From Acidimicrobiia bacterium (GTDB lineage Bacteria > Acidobacteriota > Terriglobia > Bryobacterales > Bryobacteraceae): 64,000 bases of DNA. The DNA lies in NCBI GenBank assembly GCA_016871315.1, contig VFZE01000033.1, positions 1 to 64,000 on the forward strand. Direction: 5' to 3'. The notes below the pieces were generated by a model. The model was not told the origin of the DNA. It searched no databases and saw only the letters and a list, made by a program, of their open reading frames with translations. This document shows positions 12,375-21,200 of the stretch, one piece after another. The translations under genes and the position numbers were made by a program. Every line of letters begins with the position of its first letter. The first letter of the stretch is position 1.

Positions 12375-12474
12375 ACGGGACTCGATGAGACAGTACATCT
12401 TATAACAAATTGGCCAGCCAAGCCCGGAGTTTCATGGGCCGCGAAGCGTGCGATGCTAGACCTTAGAGGCATTC

Positions 12475-12687
12475 ATGAGCACCAGGAGGACCGTTTTGCT
12501 CGATGACGACGTCTTGAAAGGCGTCCGCCAGATGAGTCGCCATCGTGGAACTACATTCGAGGAAGCACTGAACGGCCTGCTCCGCTTGGCTCTGGCCCAA
12601 ACTCAGGGCATACATGGATGGGGTTACGATCAAGCGCCTTCTCAAGAGCACGCCGCTAGGCTGGGCCTGCCGCTGGGGCCGCCTTGA
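12475..12687 (+). CDS. Small ribbon-helix-helix protein, VapB-antitoxin-like
   Basis: The product is predicted at 70 residues starting [20 protein letters not shown]. The first 45 residues have the short beta strand plus two helices expected of ribbon-helix-helix antitoxins ([35 protein letters not shown]). An AGAGG motif lies before the ATG. The last 25 residues overlap another frame that encodes an ankyrin fragment and look non-native. No PIN-domain toxin follows, so this is probably an orphan or truncated antitoxin gene. Confidence 0.5.
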   Translation: MSTRRTVLLDDDVLKGVRQMSRHRGTTFEEALNGLLRLALAQTQGIHGWGYDQAPSQEHAARLGLPLGPP

Positions 12688-12823
12688 GGTGGTCCGCCTT
12701 CTCCTCCAGCACGGCGCCGATCCCGTCGAACGGGACGCCGAGCCGTGGGCTTCACCAATGGCATGGGCCAGGAAGAAAGGCCACACTGCGCTCCTAAATC
12801 TGCTGCGGCTCACTTGTAGATGA
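12614..12823 (+). pseudogene. Ankyrin-repeat protein remnant
   Basis: This frame carries almost two ankyrin repeats: [30 protein letters not shown], then [19 protein letters not shown]. Only about 69 codons are open and the upstream part is replaced by the RHH gene in another frame. It therefore looks like the 3' end of a once longer ankyrin protein. It converges with the glycosidase-like gene, whose stop overlaps by 14 bases. Confidence 0.55.
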
Positions 12824-13979
12824 GCTTGCGTATGTGCTCCAGGACAGCCTTGAAGTAGACCGGATCACTTTGCTCCGGCGTCATGCCGGGCTCCAGCTTC
12901 GAACTCTTCGCCGGCATCATGTGCCGGAAGGGGAACATCTGCGTCTGCCGCCACGGCATGTAGCCCCAACTGCCCCCTTCGCGGAACACCGCGTCGCAAC
13001 TGGCCAGCTCCTTCGCCAGCACCTCCGGCGTCGTCTCCCGGCCCGAATCATCTTCGTTCATGTAGACCGGCCCCGGCATGGCCGCGTCCGCGAAAAGCTC
13101 CGCCGTCCGCTTGCGCTTCATCTCCACCGTGCGGTTGTTGCCGTGAATCATCGTCAAGTCGGCGTTGGCGCGCACGTTTTCAAACACCGCCATGCTGCCT
13201 CCTGTGGACGAGCCCACCGGCGGCATCCAGCCCGCCTTCTTCTCGCGGAACCGGCTCCGCACCAGCTCCATCAAAACGTGCAGATTCTCATGGATCCAGC
13301 GGTCGTGATCCCAGCCGCGAATATCGTGCTCATTGGCGATTTCGATGATCACGTTGCGCGCGTTGTTGTCGATCACCCAGTCGGTGGCGTTCACCACCGC
13401 GCGCTTGATCGCGTCGACGTTCTCCAGCACCTCGTCCTGACCTTGGTAGAAATACATAAGATTCAGGACCATGCCGCGCCTGTCCAGCGCCTGCTGGAGC
13501 CGCTTCAGCCGGCCCTGCCATTCCGGCTTGATCGTTCCGTCGGGCCGGAATCCGCTGATGTGCGACCCCTTCCCCGGCCCGAACTTGTATGCGCGGTCCC
13601 GCTTAATGCCGGGAAACTCTTTCGCGTAACCGGGATAGCCGGCTTGCAGGCAGGTATTGACCGCGAGAATGCCGTGCGCCTTGTAGACATCCAGCGCCGC
13701 GATCACGCGGTCAGTATTCTTCTCCGGATCGAACGGAAATTCAGTAAGCCATTCATCGTGAAACAGCGCCTGCGCGATGCGCAGATTCATCAGGCGTCCC
13801 GCTGCTTCCGGCCGGTACGGCGCGCCCGTGTAGGTCTTCTGCCACGGCTGTCCGGCTTTGTCACGTGCGTAGAAGGCTCTGGCTTCATAACCGGCGCCGA
13901 GCGTCTTGCCCGTCGCGATCTCCATCGCCGCCGCCGGCATCGCCGCCGCAGCCAATAGTATCCAGGCAGTGATTTTCAT
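12810..13979 (-). CDS. Secreted glycoside-hydrolase-like (TIM-barrel) protein
   Basis: A 389-residue protein with a signal peptide ([20 protein letters not shown]). The segment [11 protein letters not shown] places an Asn-Glu pair at residues 216-217, as in the acid/base strand of clan GH-A glycosidases. [10 protein letters not shown] offers a second Glu at about residue 309 that could be the nucleophile. [13 protein letters not shown] and MIHGNN fit the barrel pattern. No specific GH family is claimed, and the substrate is unknown. Confidence 0.6.
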   Translation of the reverse strand: MKITAWILLAAAAMPAAAMEIATGKTLGAGYEARAFYARDKAGQPWQKTYTGAPYRPEAAGRLMNLRIAQALFHDEWLTEFPFDPEKNTDRVIAALDVYKAHGILAVNTCLQAGYPGYAKEFPGIKRDRAYKFGPGKGSHISGFRPDGTIKPEWQGRLKRLQQALDRRGMVLNLMYFYQGQDEVLENVDAIKRAVVNATDWVIDNNARNVIIEIANEHDIRGWDHDRWIHENLHVLMELVRSRFREKKAGWMPPVGSSTGGSMAVFENVRANADLTMIHGNNRTVEMKRKRTAELFADAAMPGPVYMNEDDSGRETTPEVLAKELASCDAVFREGGSWGYMPWRQTQMFPFRHMMPAKSSKLEPGMTPEQSDPVYFKAVLEHIRKLIYK

Positions 13980-14185
13980 GGTTTTCAGAATCTCAACTTG
14001 ACTGCAAATTGTACTACCCGGGGCCGGTCACCGCTCGCGAAGGAAAATTTCTCCCTTCAGATCAATCGGATAACGAATTGAATCCGCTGGAGCCCATTGA
14101 CGGCGGGCTAGCGTTGGGGCGAGATGCTCCGCCGGGCATTGAGCAGTTGCCGGGCACAACTCCATTACAGAAACGAGAAGAGAAT
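13980..14185. other. Upstream region of the phage-like cassette
   Basis: About 200 bases between the divergent glycosidase-like gene and the first cassette gene. The reading frame of the first gene stays open back to 14009. However, the encoded text there is proline-rich and lacks a ribosome-binding site, whereas GAGAAGAG stands just before the ATG at 14186. The promoters of both directions should be here; none was confidently recognised. Confidence 0.4.
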
Positions 14186-14557
14186 ATGCGGATTCAAGTA
14201 AAAGGCGAGTGTCCGTCCGCGAAAGCCGTTCGGACCGGGCTTGCCGCCGAAGGCTTTGCGGTATCTGACTGGTTTCCGACCTACAAGATCCACATCGGGG
14301 AAACCGAAGGAGCCATTCCGGAGGTGGACGGCGTCGACTGTGAACTCGAGCGCCAAGTGGTGAACTCCATCGCCACGATCGCCGGAACGGATGTGTTGTT
14401 ACGCCGGCCAGGCGGTGTAAGAAGCGATCAGGAGATTCGCATTCTCATCCCGCGCAACCAGGAGATGGCGGCGGCGGTGGAGCAGGCGGCGATCAAGGGA
14501 TTCGCTCTTGCGACAAACAACAAATCCAATTGGAGGATGACATGGTTCGGAAAATGA
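14186..14557 (+). CDS. Unknown protein, first gene of the phage-like cassette
   Basis: A 123-residue protein of unknown function starting MRIQVKGECPSAKAVRTGLA. No signal peptide or membrane segment is seen. Two features stand out: a central acidic stretch VDGVDCELERQVVNSIATIA, and IRILIPRNQEMAAAVEQAAI near the end. The ATG at 14186 is preceded by GAGAAGAG. Its last 16 bases overlap the start of the next gene, which suggests translational coupling. Position and coupling point to a role tied to the structural-like genes behind it, but no function can be named. Confidence 0.65.
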   Translation: MRIQVKGECPSAKAVRTGLAAEGFAVSDWFPTYKIHIGETEGAIPEVDGVDCELERQVVNSIATIAGTDVLLRRPGGVRSDQEIRILIPRNQEMAAAVEQAAIKGFALATNNKSNWRMTWFGK

Positions 14558-15279
14558 TGGACAAGCCCAAGTTGCTCTTGGGGCTTCTGCTTTTTGTGCT
14601 GGCGCTGGCCAGCACCTTGATGGGACAGCTGCAACAATCCGGCGGCGCCGGGGCAAACGCCTCGGTGGGCGCCTACCCGGCCGCTGCGCCGGCTTCGGCG
14701 GCGCTGAGCGGCGGACGCTTTTACTCGACACCGCCCGCGCTGACCGACGGTCAGATGGGCGCAATGCTGGTGGATAGCGCCGGCCGCGTTCAGATCGCCT
14801 CGATCAACAACGCGCTGCCGGCCGGCGCCAACACCATCGGCTCGGTCAACCAGGCCGGCACATGGTCTGTGAATCAGGGCGGCTCGTGGTCCGTGAACCA
14901 GAGCGGCACCTGGACGGTGCAGCCGGGCAACACGGCAAACACGACGCCGTGGTTCGTGCGGACGGTGCCGATGCACGGCTGCGCCGGCAACAACCTGCAA
15001 GACGTCACGCAGGTGGATGTGGCCACCGGAGCAGGCTCCAACCTGACCTCGGCCGACACTTGCGTCTTCAAGCTGTATGTGAACAACAAGTCGGCCTCGC
15101 CGGTTACGGTGACCATTGAAGACCGGCAGGGTACGCCGGTCAGCTACTCCACAAGCTTCAGCCTTCCTGGCAATTCCGACATTATGCGCGAATTCGGCGG
15201 CATGCGCTTTGTTTCCGGCGTCAAACTTACCGCCGGATCCGCCGGCGCGCTCAACGCCCGGCTCTACGGGGTGCAGTAA
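14542..15279 (+). CDS. Exported phage-structural-like protein with GTW-SVNQ repeats
   Basis: The product has 245 residues from the ATG at 14542 (GGAGG five bases upstream). It begins with a signal-peptide-like stretch (MMDKPKLLLGLLLFVLALAS). The middle has tandem octapeptides SVNQAGTW, SVNQGGSW, SVNQSGTW followed by TVQPGNTANTTPWFV. This repeat style is known to me from phage tail and virion surface proteins. The C-terminal part (DTCVFKLYVNNKSASPVTVT, EDRQGTPVSYSTSF, LPGNSDIMREFGGMRF) looks all-beta. It overlaps both neighbours. Likely an extracellular or envelope beta-rich protein; the exact role is unknown. Confidence 0.65.
   Translation: MVRKMMDKPKLLLGLLLFVLALASTLMGQLQQSGGAGANASVGAYPAAAPASAALSGGRFYSTPPALTDGQMGAMLVDSAGRVQIASINNALPAGANTIGSVNQAGTWSVNQGGSWSVNQSGTWTVQPGNTANTTPWFVRTVPMHGCAGNNLQDVTQVDVATGAGSNLTSADTCVFKLYVNNKSASPVTVTIEDRQGTPVSYSTSFSLPGNSDIMREFGGMRFVSGVKLTAGSAGALNARLYGVQ
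14842..14913 (+). repeat. Three tandem 24-base units encoding octapeptide SVNQxGxW
   Basis: Units at 14842-14865, 14866-14889 and 14890-14913 encode SVNQAGTW, SVNQGGSW and SVNQSGTW. The bases differ mainly at silent positions, so the protein repeat is kept while the DNA has drifted. A degenerate fourth unit begins TVQPGNTA. Confidence 0.8.
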
Positions 15280-15710
15280 TGACGAGGCGCCTTTTCGGAA
15301 GCCTGCCAGCCGCTGCCGCCGGCATCGGCCTGCTGGGAGCCGGCAAAGTGGCCGCCCAGCTTTCGGCCAGCCGCGGCTACTCCACCCCCCTTCAGGACAA
15401 GACTCTGAAAAGCGCCAGCTTTTCCCTGTCCTCTACGGGAACGGTTGTAGGCGCGGTTTCCGGCAAACGCATCAAGGTTTATGCCGTGAAGCTGGTGGCC
15501 TCGGCCGCCATCAGCGTCAACTTCCGTGACGGCGCCTCTTCCAGCCTGGAGGGCGCCATGGCGCTGGCCGCTAACGGCGGATTCGTCGAATTTGTGAATC
15601 CGCCGAACTTCCTCTTCGCCTCCTCCGTGGGCAACAGCCTGGATCTGGTCGTCAGCGGAGGCGGCACTGCCGCCGGGCGCATCAGCTACTGGGACGACGA
15701 CAACGCATAA
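15279..15710 (+). CDS. Exported phage decoration-like beta protein
   Basis: A 143-residue protein whose ATG overlaps the previous stop by one base (TAATG). The N-terminus MTRRLFGSLPAAAAGIGLLG then AGKVAAQ resembles a Sec or weak twin-arginine signal with an AxA-like cleavage site. The mature part (TGTVVGAVSGKRIKVYAVKL, AANGGFVEFVNPPNFLFAS, GNSLDLVVSGGGTAAGRISY) matches the style of small beta-sandwich proteins found among phage head or tail structural genes. An export signal on such a protein is unusual. Function unknown. Confidence 0.62.
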   Translation: MTRRLFGSLPAAAAGIGLLGAGKVAAQLSASRGYSTPLQDKTLKSASFSLSSTGTVVGAVSGKRIKVYAVKLVASAAISVNFRDGASSSLEGAMALAANGGFVEFVNPPNFLFASSVGNSLDLVVSGGGTAAGRISYWDDDNA

Positions 15711-15722
15711 AGGATCAACAGC

Positions 15723-16724
15723 ATGACTTACCAGCAACTGCACAATCTCGCGCGGGCAAATCCGGTCCTGGATGTGCCCGTACTTCATCCGGTCACTTCG
15801 CATCAATTGGGCCGGGTGCGGGCCGGAAGGTTCCTTCCTTATTTCTCCGAATCCTGGTACGCCTCCTCGCTGGCGCAATGTGCCATCACCAACTACGATG
15901 GCATTATCAGCTCCCGTGCCGCCGGCAATGGCGAAGATACCGTCTTCGTGAAGACGACGGCCACCGGCGGGGTCTCCGGCGTCTGGTATTCGCTGCTGCG
16001 CAGCGCTGGGTTTCCCAATGCCATCGCTCCATCGAACATTCCCGGAGGCACTGCGCTCAACCGCACCTCGCAAGGCGCCATTCCGCTCCAGAACCCGGCG
16101 TCCGGGTCGAAATACCTTCTGACGCTGGGCGTGTCCGTGCCTTCCATCACCGGATTCTCGGCCATCCTTCTGGCCGATGTCCTCGTTGCGGCGGCCAACA
16201 TCAGCGCCACATCCACAGCCGCGCAAACGGTGAACACCGCCGCTCTGACGCGCTGGGCTACTGGGGATGGCGTTCTCATGACCCTCGGCGTGACCACCGC
16301 TCTGGGAGCCACGGCCAGCAACGTGACCATCTCCTATACCAATTCCTCCGGCGTCGCCGGCCGCTCCACCGGAGCGATCGCCATGACCGGAAGCGCCGCC
16401 GCGAATCGCCTCCAGCCAGGCGCGGGTGGATTCCTGATCCCGCTTCAGAATGGCGACACCGGCGTCCGCAGCATTCAAACCGTGACCTTCTCCGCCTCCA
16501 TGGGAGCCGGCGTGCTGGACATCTACCTGTTCAAGCCGCTGGTGCTGATTCCCACCGTCGGCGCCAATACCTTCATCGAGCGCGACTCCACCGTGCAGAT
16601 CGACGGCTTGACCGAGCTTCCCGTGGGCAGCGACTCACAAGTTGGCTGTCTCGGCTGCTTCGCGCTGACCGGCGGGACCGCCACCTCAACACTGACCGGG
16701 TTCCTCAGAACCTGTAATGGGTGA
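15723..16724 (+). CDS. Phage-structural-like protein, 333 residues
   Basis: Starts MTYQQLHNLARANPVLDVPV after an AAAGGA site, 12 bases behind the previous gene. It has no signal peptide. The sequence is rich in Ser, Thr, Ala and Gly and looks entirely beta (GVWYSLLRSAGFPNAIAPSN, GSKYLLTLGVSVPSITGFSA, NVTISYTNSSGVAGRS, LDIYLFKPLVLIPTVGANTF). I associate this pattern with phage neck, tail or virion surface proteins; that is a judgement from sequence style, not a database hit. It is the largest cassette member and may be the main structural subunit. Confidence 0.6.
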   Translation: MTYQQLHNLARANPVLDVPVLHPVTSHQLGRVRAGRFLPYFSESWYASSLAQCAITNYDGIISSRAAGNGEDTVFVKTTATGGVSGVWYSLLRSAGFPNAIAPSNIPGGTALNRTSQGAIPLQNPASGSKYLLTLGVSVPSITGFSAILLADVLVAAANISATSTAAQTVNTAALTRWATGDGVLMTLGVTTALGATASNVTISYTNSSGVAGRSTGAIAMTGSAAANRLQPGAGGFLIPLQNGDTGVRSIQTVTFSASMGAGVLDIYLFKPLVLIPTVGANTFIERDSTVQIDGLTELPVGSDSQVGCLGCFALTGGTATSTLTGFLRTCNG

Positions 16725-16962
16725 CGCCATGCAAGGACCACACTTAGGCATGGGTTTCCGCGGGGCAACGGGCAGCAGCTTGCAGCGTGCGTTCGCCTTG
16801 ACCTTCCTGCGCCCCGTAACAGCATCCTCCACGCGCATGCAGCGCTGGGCGGCCAGCAAGCTGAACTGGCGCCCCTGGCCGATGGGAGCGGAGGGACCAC
16901 CTCCTCCTCCGCCCCCGTCTTCCGGGAGCCGGACTAGAACCTTGATGGGAGTTGGCATATGA
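16717..16962 (+). CDS. Small proline-rich cassette protein
   Basis: At most 81 residues; the ATG at 16717 overlaps the preceding gene by 8 bases, and an internal ATG at 16729 is an alternative. The sequence has a polyproline run (EGPPPPPPPSSGSRTRT) near the C-terminus and no recognised domain. Its stop overlaps the next start as ATGA, which argues that it is translated. It could be a linker, a small accessory protein or a non-coding overlap. Confidence 0.4.
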   Translation: MGDAMQGPHLGMGFRGATGSSLQRAFALTFLRPVTASSTRMQRWAASKLNWRPWPMGAEGPPPPPPPSSGSRTRTLMGVGI

Positions 16963-17255
16963 ACTGGATTTCTCAAGATGTCACCGTGAATTCTTCCACT
17001 TGGACGCCCGTGGCGGCGCCCTTTGATTGCGACGTGCTGACCGTCCGCAACACCGCCGGCGCTTCCCTCCGCTATTCCCCAGGCCAAGGCGCAACGGAGG
17101 ATCAGCTGGAGCCCGGCGCGCAGTTTTCCATCGCCATGCACCGCCACACGCAGCGTTGGATCCATGGCGGCCCCAGGTTCAAGGAGGGCGAGCCGGCCGT
17201 CTACTTGAAGTTGGCCGCCGGCACTGCCGCGATCAAGGTCACGTTCCTTCGCTAG
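16959..17255 (+). CDS. Small phage-structural-like beta protein, last cassette gene
   Basis: A 98-residue protein starting MNWISQDVTVNSSTWTPVAA. It is coupled to the previous gene by an ATGA overlap. The pattern (DCDVLTVRNTAGASLRYSPG, FKEGEPAVYLKLAAGTAAIK, VTFLR end) resembles small beta-sandwich phage proteins. No signal peptide. It converges with the methyltransferase gene with 6 bases between stops. Confidence 0.6.
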   Translation: MNWISQDVTVNSSTWTPVAAPFDCDVLTVRNTAGASLRYSPGQGATEDQLEPGAQFSIAMHRHTQRWIHGGPRFKEGEPAVYLKLAAGTAAIKVTFLR

Positions 17256-17261
17256 GGCCTG

Positions 17262-18218
17262 CTATTTCCGGATCCGGATGATCAGCGCGTTGTAGCCCAT
17301 GAACACGGATCCATCCAACTCCGTACAGTTCAGGCACTCGTCGCCGCGGCTTTGGAACCACAACATGGCCTCGAAGCGGTCGATGCCGTTCACGGCGTCG
17401 GCGTCGGCTTCCCAATACTGCTCATAGTTCGGCTCCAGGCGGTGATAACGCAGTCGCGTGGGCCCGAAACGGGCCGCCTCGCGGCGCAGCAGCCTTACCG
17501 GGACAAGGGAAGCCACCAGATAAGGCGCGGTGGATCGAACGCGCGCGCTTGCTTTCATCAGCTTGCCGCCCAGTCCGAAATCGGCGTACGGGCGAACCCC
17601 GTAGCCTTGGGCAGCCCACCCGTTACAGTTCCAGGCTGGCAGCAGAAAGAACACGGCGTTGTTCTTCATCACCCGGCGCAGTTCGCGCAGCGCCTGCTCC
17701 GGGTTCGGAACATGCTCCAGCACCCAAATGGACCATCCGCCCTCGAAACTGTTATCCGCAAACGGCATCGCCGTCGCCGAACCCAGGACGAATTTCTTGT
17801 GGTAAAAGCGGCTGACACTGCTCGATATATCGAGCCCTGTGTAGTCGTTGGCATGGTCTTGCAAGTAGCCGCGGCCTGATCCGATCTCGATCACTGGCCG
17901 GTCACGCAAATCATAATCCCGCACAAAGCGCTCCACCTGATCGGTGATCTTGAACCGTTCAGCCGCCTCGGTGGCGATCTTCAGATACCTGGTTTCATAC
18001 TCGCTGGCCGGCCCGCTCTTTTCAGCGGACTCCTGCTTGTAGGCCTTCGCGTAATAGTCCCGCGTCTTTTCCAGTTCTTCCGCGCTCAGCGCGGCATCCA
18101 CCCCAAAGGGGAAGTGAAGCACGGTGAGAAGACCGAGCGCAGCAACAGGCGCCCCCGCGATACACAATATCCAGCGCCTCCGCGCGCGCGCGCCCGGTTT
18201 CTTCTTCTCCACAGTCAC
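17262..18218 (-). CDS. SAM-dependent methyltransferase, membrane-anchored
   Basis: A 318-residue class I methyltransferase. A basic N-terminus and one hydrophobic segment (WILCIAGAPVAALGLLTVLH, about residues 16-35) suggest an anchor. The SAM-binding motif VIEIGSGRGYL is at residues 109-119, followed by YTGLDIS and the motif SFEGGWSIWVLEHVPNPEQA, typical of the Methyltransf_11 group. The C-terminal half is less conserved and probably determines the substrate, which is unknown. Confidence 0.8.
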   Translation of the reverse strand: MTVEKKKPGARARRRWILCIAGAPVAALGLLTVLHFPFGVDAALSAEELEKTRDYYAKAYKQESAEKSGPASEYETRYLKIATEAAERFKITDQVERFVRDYDLRDRPVIEIGSGRGYLQDHANDYTGLDISSSVSRFYHKKFVLGSATAMPFADNSFEGGWSIWVLEHVPNPEQALRELRRVMKNNAVFFLLPAWNCNGWAAQGYGVRPYADFGLGGKLMKASARVRSTAPYLVASLVPVRLLRREAARFGPTRLRYHRLEPNYEQYWEADADAVNGIDRFEAMLWFQSRGDECLNCTELDGSVFMGYNALIIRIRK

Positions 18219-18253
18219 CCATTATGCAGGAAACCGGATCTTCTACGCCGCGA

Positions 18254-21200
18254 TCAAAAGTAGAACTTCAAGGCGAGAACGATCCGTCGCGCGTCCTGCG
18301 AATTGTTATATTCGCCGAAGCGCGTGTTCACCTGCCGGCCCTGCGCATCGAATCGCGCCGTGGTGTCCACGCCGTTGAACTGCGTGTGGTTGAACGTGTT
18401 GTAGGTCTCCAGCCGGAACTGCAGCCGGCGCGCTTCATTGGCCCCCAACCGGAAGTTCTTGAAAATCGAAATGTCCCAGTTGTTGAAGCCCGGCCCGCGG
18501 AACACATCCTTGGGCGCGTTGCCGATGCCAAGCTCGGCTTGCGTCGGTGGCGCGAACACGTCGGTGCGGAAGTGCCGGGTCACCGTGCGTTCACTCTTCG
18601 GCAGAATGGCGCTGCCGCTCACGTTGATCCGCGAATCCACGCCCGCACCCGATGCTCCAGTCAGGTCGGCTGCTTGCACCAGCGCATATCCGACTCCGGT
18701 GGGTGAACCGGAGACGAAACTGGCGATGCCGGAAACCTCCCAGCCGTCGAACGCTTGGCGCGTGAAGCTGTTGCTCCATCCCTTGCTCAACTGCGGCAGC
18801 GCGTAGGACCAGTGCCCCGCGAAATTGTGCGTACGGTCAAAGCCCGCCTTGCCGTAATTCCGCGATCGGAAATTCAGGAACGGATTCACCGCATTGTTGT
18901 TGCCGTCCACCAAGTCCATCGCTTTCGACCATGTCCAGGTCGCCCCGAACGTGAGGCCACGGCCGAAGCGCTTGGTCAACTGCGTCTGCATCGAATGGTA
19001 GTTGGACGTGGAGGCGAATTCGGCGTACTGAATATCGCCGAAGCCGCGGATCGGCCGCAGAAAGTTCACCGGCAGCGGCCGGTTCACCGTCGGGTCATTG
19101 GACGATGGCAGGAAATTGGTCCCATAGGGCGTCGCGTTCAGCGACCGCCGGTGCAGCAGGTGCCTGCCGACGCTGCCGACATAGGCCACGTCCAGCACGG
19201 CCCCGAAGCCGATATCGCGCTGGATTCCCAGGCTCCAGTTGTAGACCGTCGGCGGATCGTAGCTCCTCTGAATCGCGTTCACCCCGGTCGGGCTTTGGTT
19301 CAACGGCGAGCTCAACAGGTTCCGGATCGTCGAGTGATTCACCGAGGAGGTGATCACGTTGGGCGGCTGCTCCACGAAGATGATCACCTGGTCGTCGTTG
19401 AAGCGGTCAAAGAAGATCCCAAATCCTCCACGGATGGCCATCTTGCCGTTGCCGAACACGTCATAGGCGAAACCGAAGCGTGGGCTCACCTTCATGGGTG
19501 GCGTCTCCAGAACACGCTCCTGGAATTGCCGCATCCCCTGGAAGAACTGTCCGCTGCCCGGCGCAAAGGTGCCAATCAGCACCTCCGGCACAACCGCTCC
19601 CGTCGCCGGATTCCGTCCCATGCGCGCCGCTGTCGGTGTTGCCCGGTACGGCTCGATCAACCGCGGCGCCCGCGCCGGATCGTAAGTCGCCTGATCGAAT
19701 ACCGACAGCGTATCGCCCGAGGAGAATGTCGGTTCGATGAAGTAGAACCGCAGGCCCACATCAAGCGTGAGCCGCCGATTCACTTTCCAGTTGTCCTGAA
19801 CAAAGAACTCGTAGTTCTTGTAGCGTGCGTGCCCGTGTGGATGCGAGTCGCTTTCCGTGTAGCTGTTGAAGATCCCCATCAGCGCATTGGAAAAGGCGTA
19901 GTTGCTATCCAGCGGGTTGTTGACGTTGCGCCCGAAGTCGAAGGTGCCGTTGAAGGCCGTGGCGCGCGCCGCGTTGCGCGAGGTGCGCTCAATGTAGAAG
20001 CCGAACTTCAGATTGTGCGGCCCGCGGATCCAGCTGAGGTTGTTCGACCAGTTCCAGATATTGTTCGTTCCGAAAAACGGGAACCGCTGCTCGATATTGA
20101 ACTGCGGCGCATTGGGCACTCCGCCGAAGGTCGCGTTCGGGATCAGGCTCAGCGGATTGCTCTGCGGGAAAAACTGCGGCAGGTTCAGATTCAGCTTGTT
20201 GCGGTCATTGCTGTCCAGTCCCGCCTGGTTTAGCGGGGAAACCAGCTGCAGCGCGCGATTCACGCCGAAGGTGAACTCGTTCACCAGGTTCGGCCGGAAG
20301 GTGTGGATGAGCGTGCTCACCAGACCGGCGCTCTGAATCGAATAATCGATCGGGAATTGCGGCCACACATTGGAAGCCAGGACAAAGTTGAAGTCGCCTT
20401 TGAACGCCTCGTAGTTCCGGATGCCGCGTGCATAGAAGATCGTCTTCGGCCCCACGTTCCAATCGATGCGCAGAATATCCTCATCGCGTGGCTGGTCCGT
20501 CACGCTTTGGAACACGTTGTTGAACGACCGCGCAGGATCCACTGTATTCGGCAGCGGGAAGATGCCGAGCAGCTTCTGCCCCGCCGAATCGATCCGCGAT
20601 GCCGGCACGATATTGCCCGCAAACGGAGTCCGGTTGTTCAGCGGGTCCCAGATCGGAATCAGCCGCGAGTTCTGATCCAGCGTTTGCGAGAAGTCGCCGC
20701 GGCGCTCCTCGGCGGTGGGATAGGTCAGCCGCCCCACACGCGTCGGGTATTTGCGCGGCAAGAACTCCTGCGACCAAAAAAAGAACAGCTTGTCCCGGTT
20801 CTTGTTGAGGCCCGGAATCAGAAGCGGGCCACCGATGTTGTAGCCGGGATAATCGAACCGGTAACGCGGCTTGCCCAGCCCGTCACGGTTGCGGAAAAAC
20901 TCGTTCGCGTTGAAGGCTTCGTTGCGCTTGAAGTAGTAGGCGACGCCGTGAAAATCCTTGGTGCCGCTCTTGATCACCGCGTTCACCGTGCCGCCTGAGC
21001 TTCGCCCATATTCGGCCTGATAGTTGGTCAGCAGCACCTTCACTTCGCCCACCGCGTCCACGCTCGGCGCCAGATACGGTCCGCCCATCGAACCCGTGTC
21101 AAGCGAGCTGATTCCGTCCAGCGTCAGGTTCGTCGTCCCGGACCGGTTCCCGTTGATCGTGATCCCGCCCAGGTTGTTCCAGCCCGGCGCCTCGCGGTTC

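Noticed and set aside
14186-17255. Ordinary prophage
   Set aside because: No integrase, terminase, portal, capsid or lysis genes, no att-like repeats, and export signals on two proteins.
18755-20233. 492-codon frame opposite the Oar-like receptor
   Set aside because: Arg/His/Val-rich low-complexity translation, no start signal, fully covered by the receptor gene.
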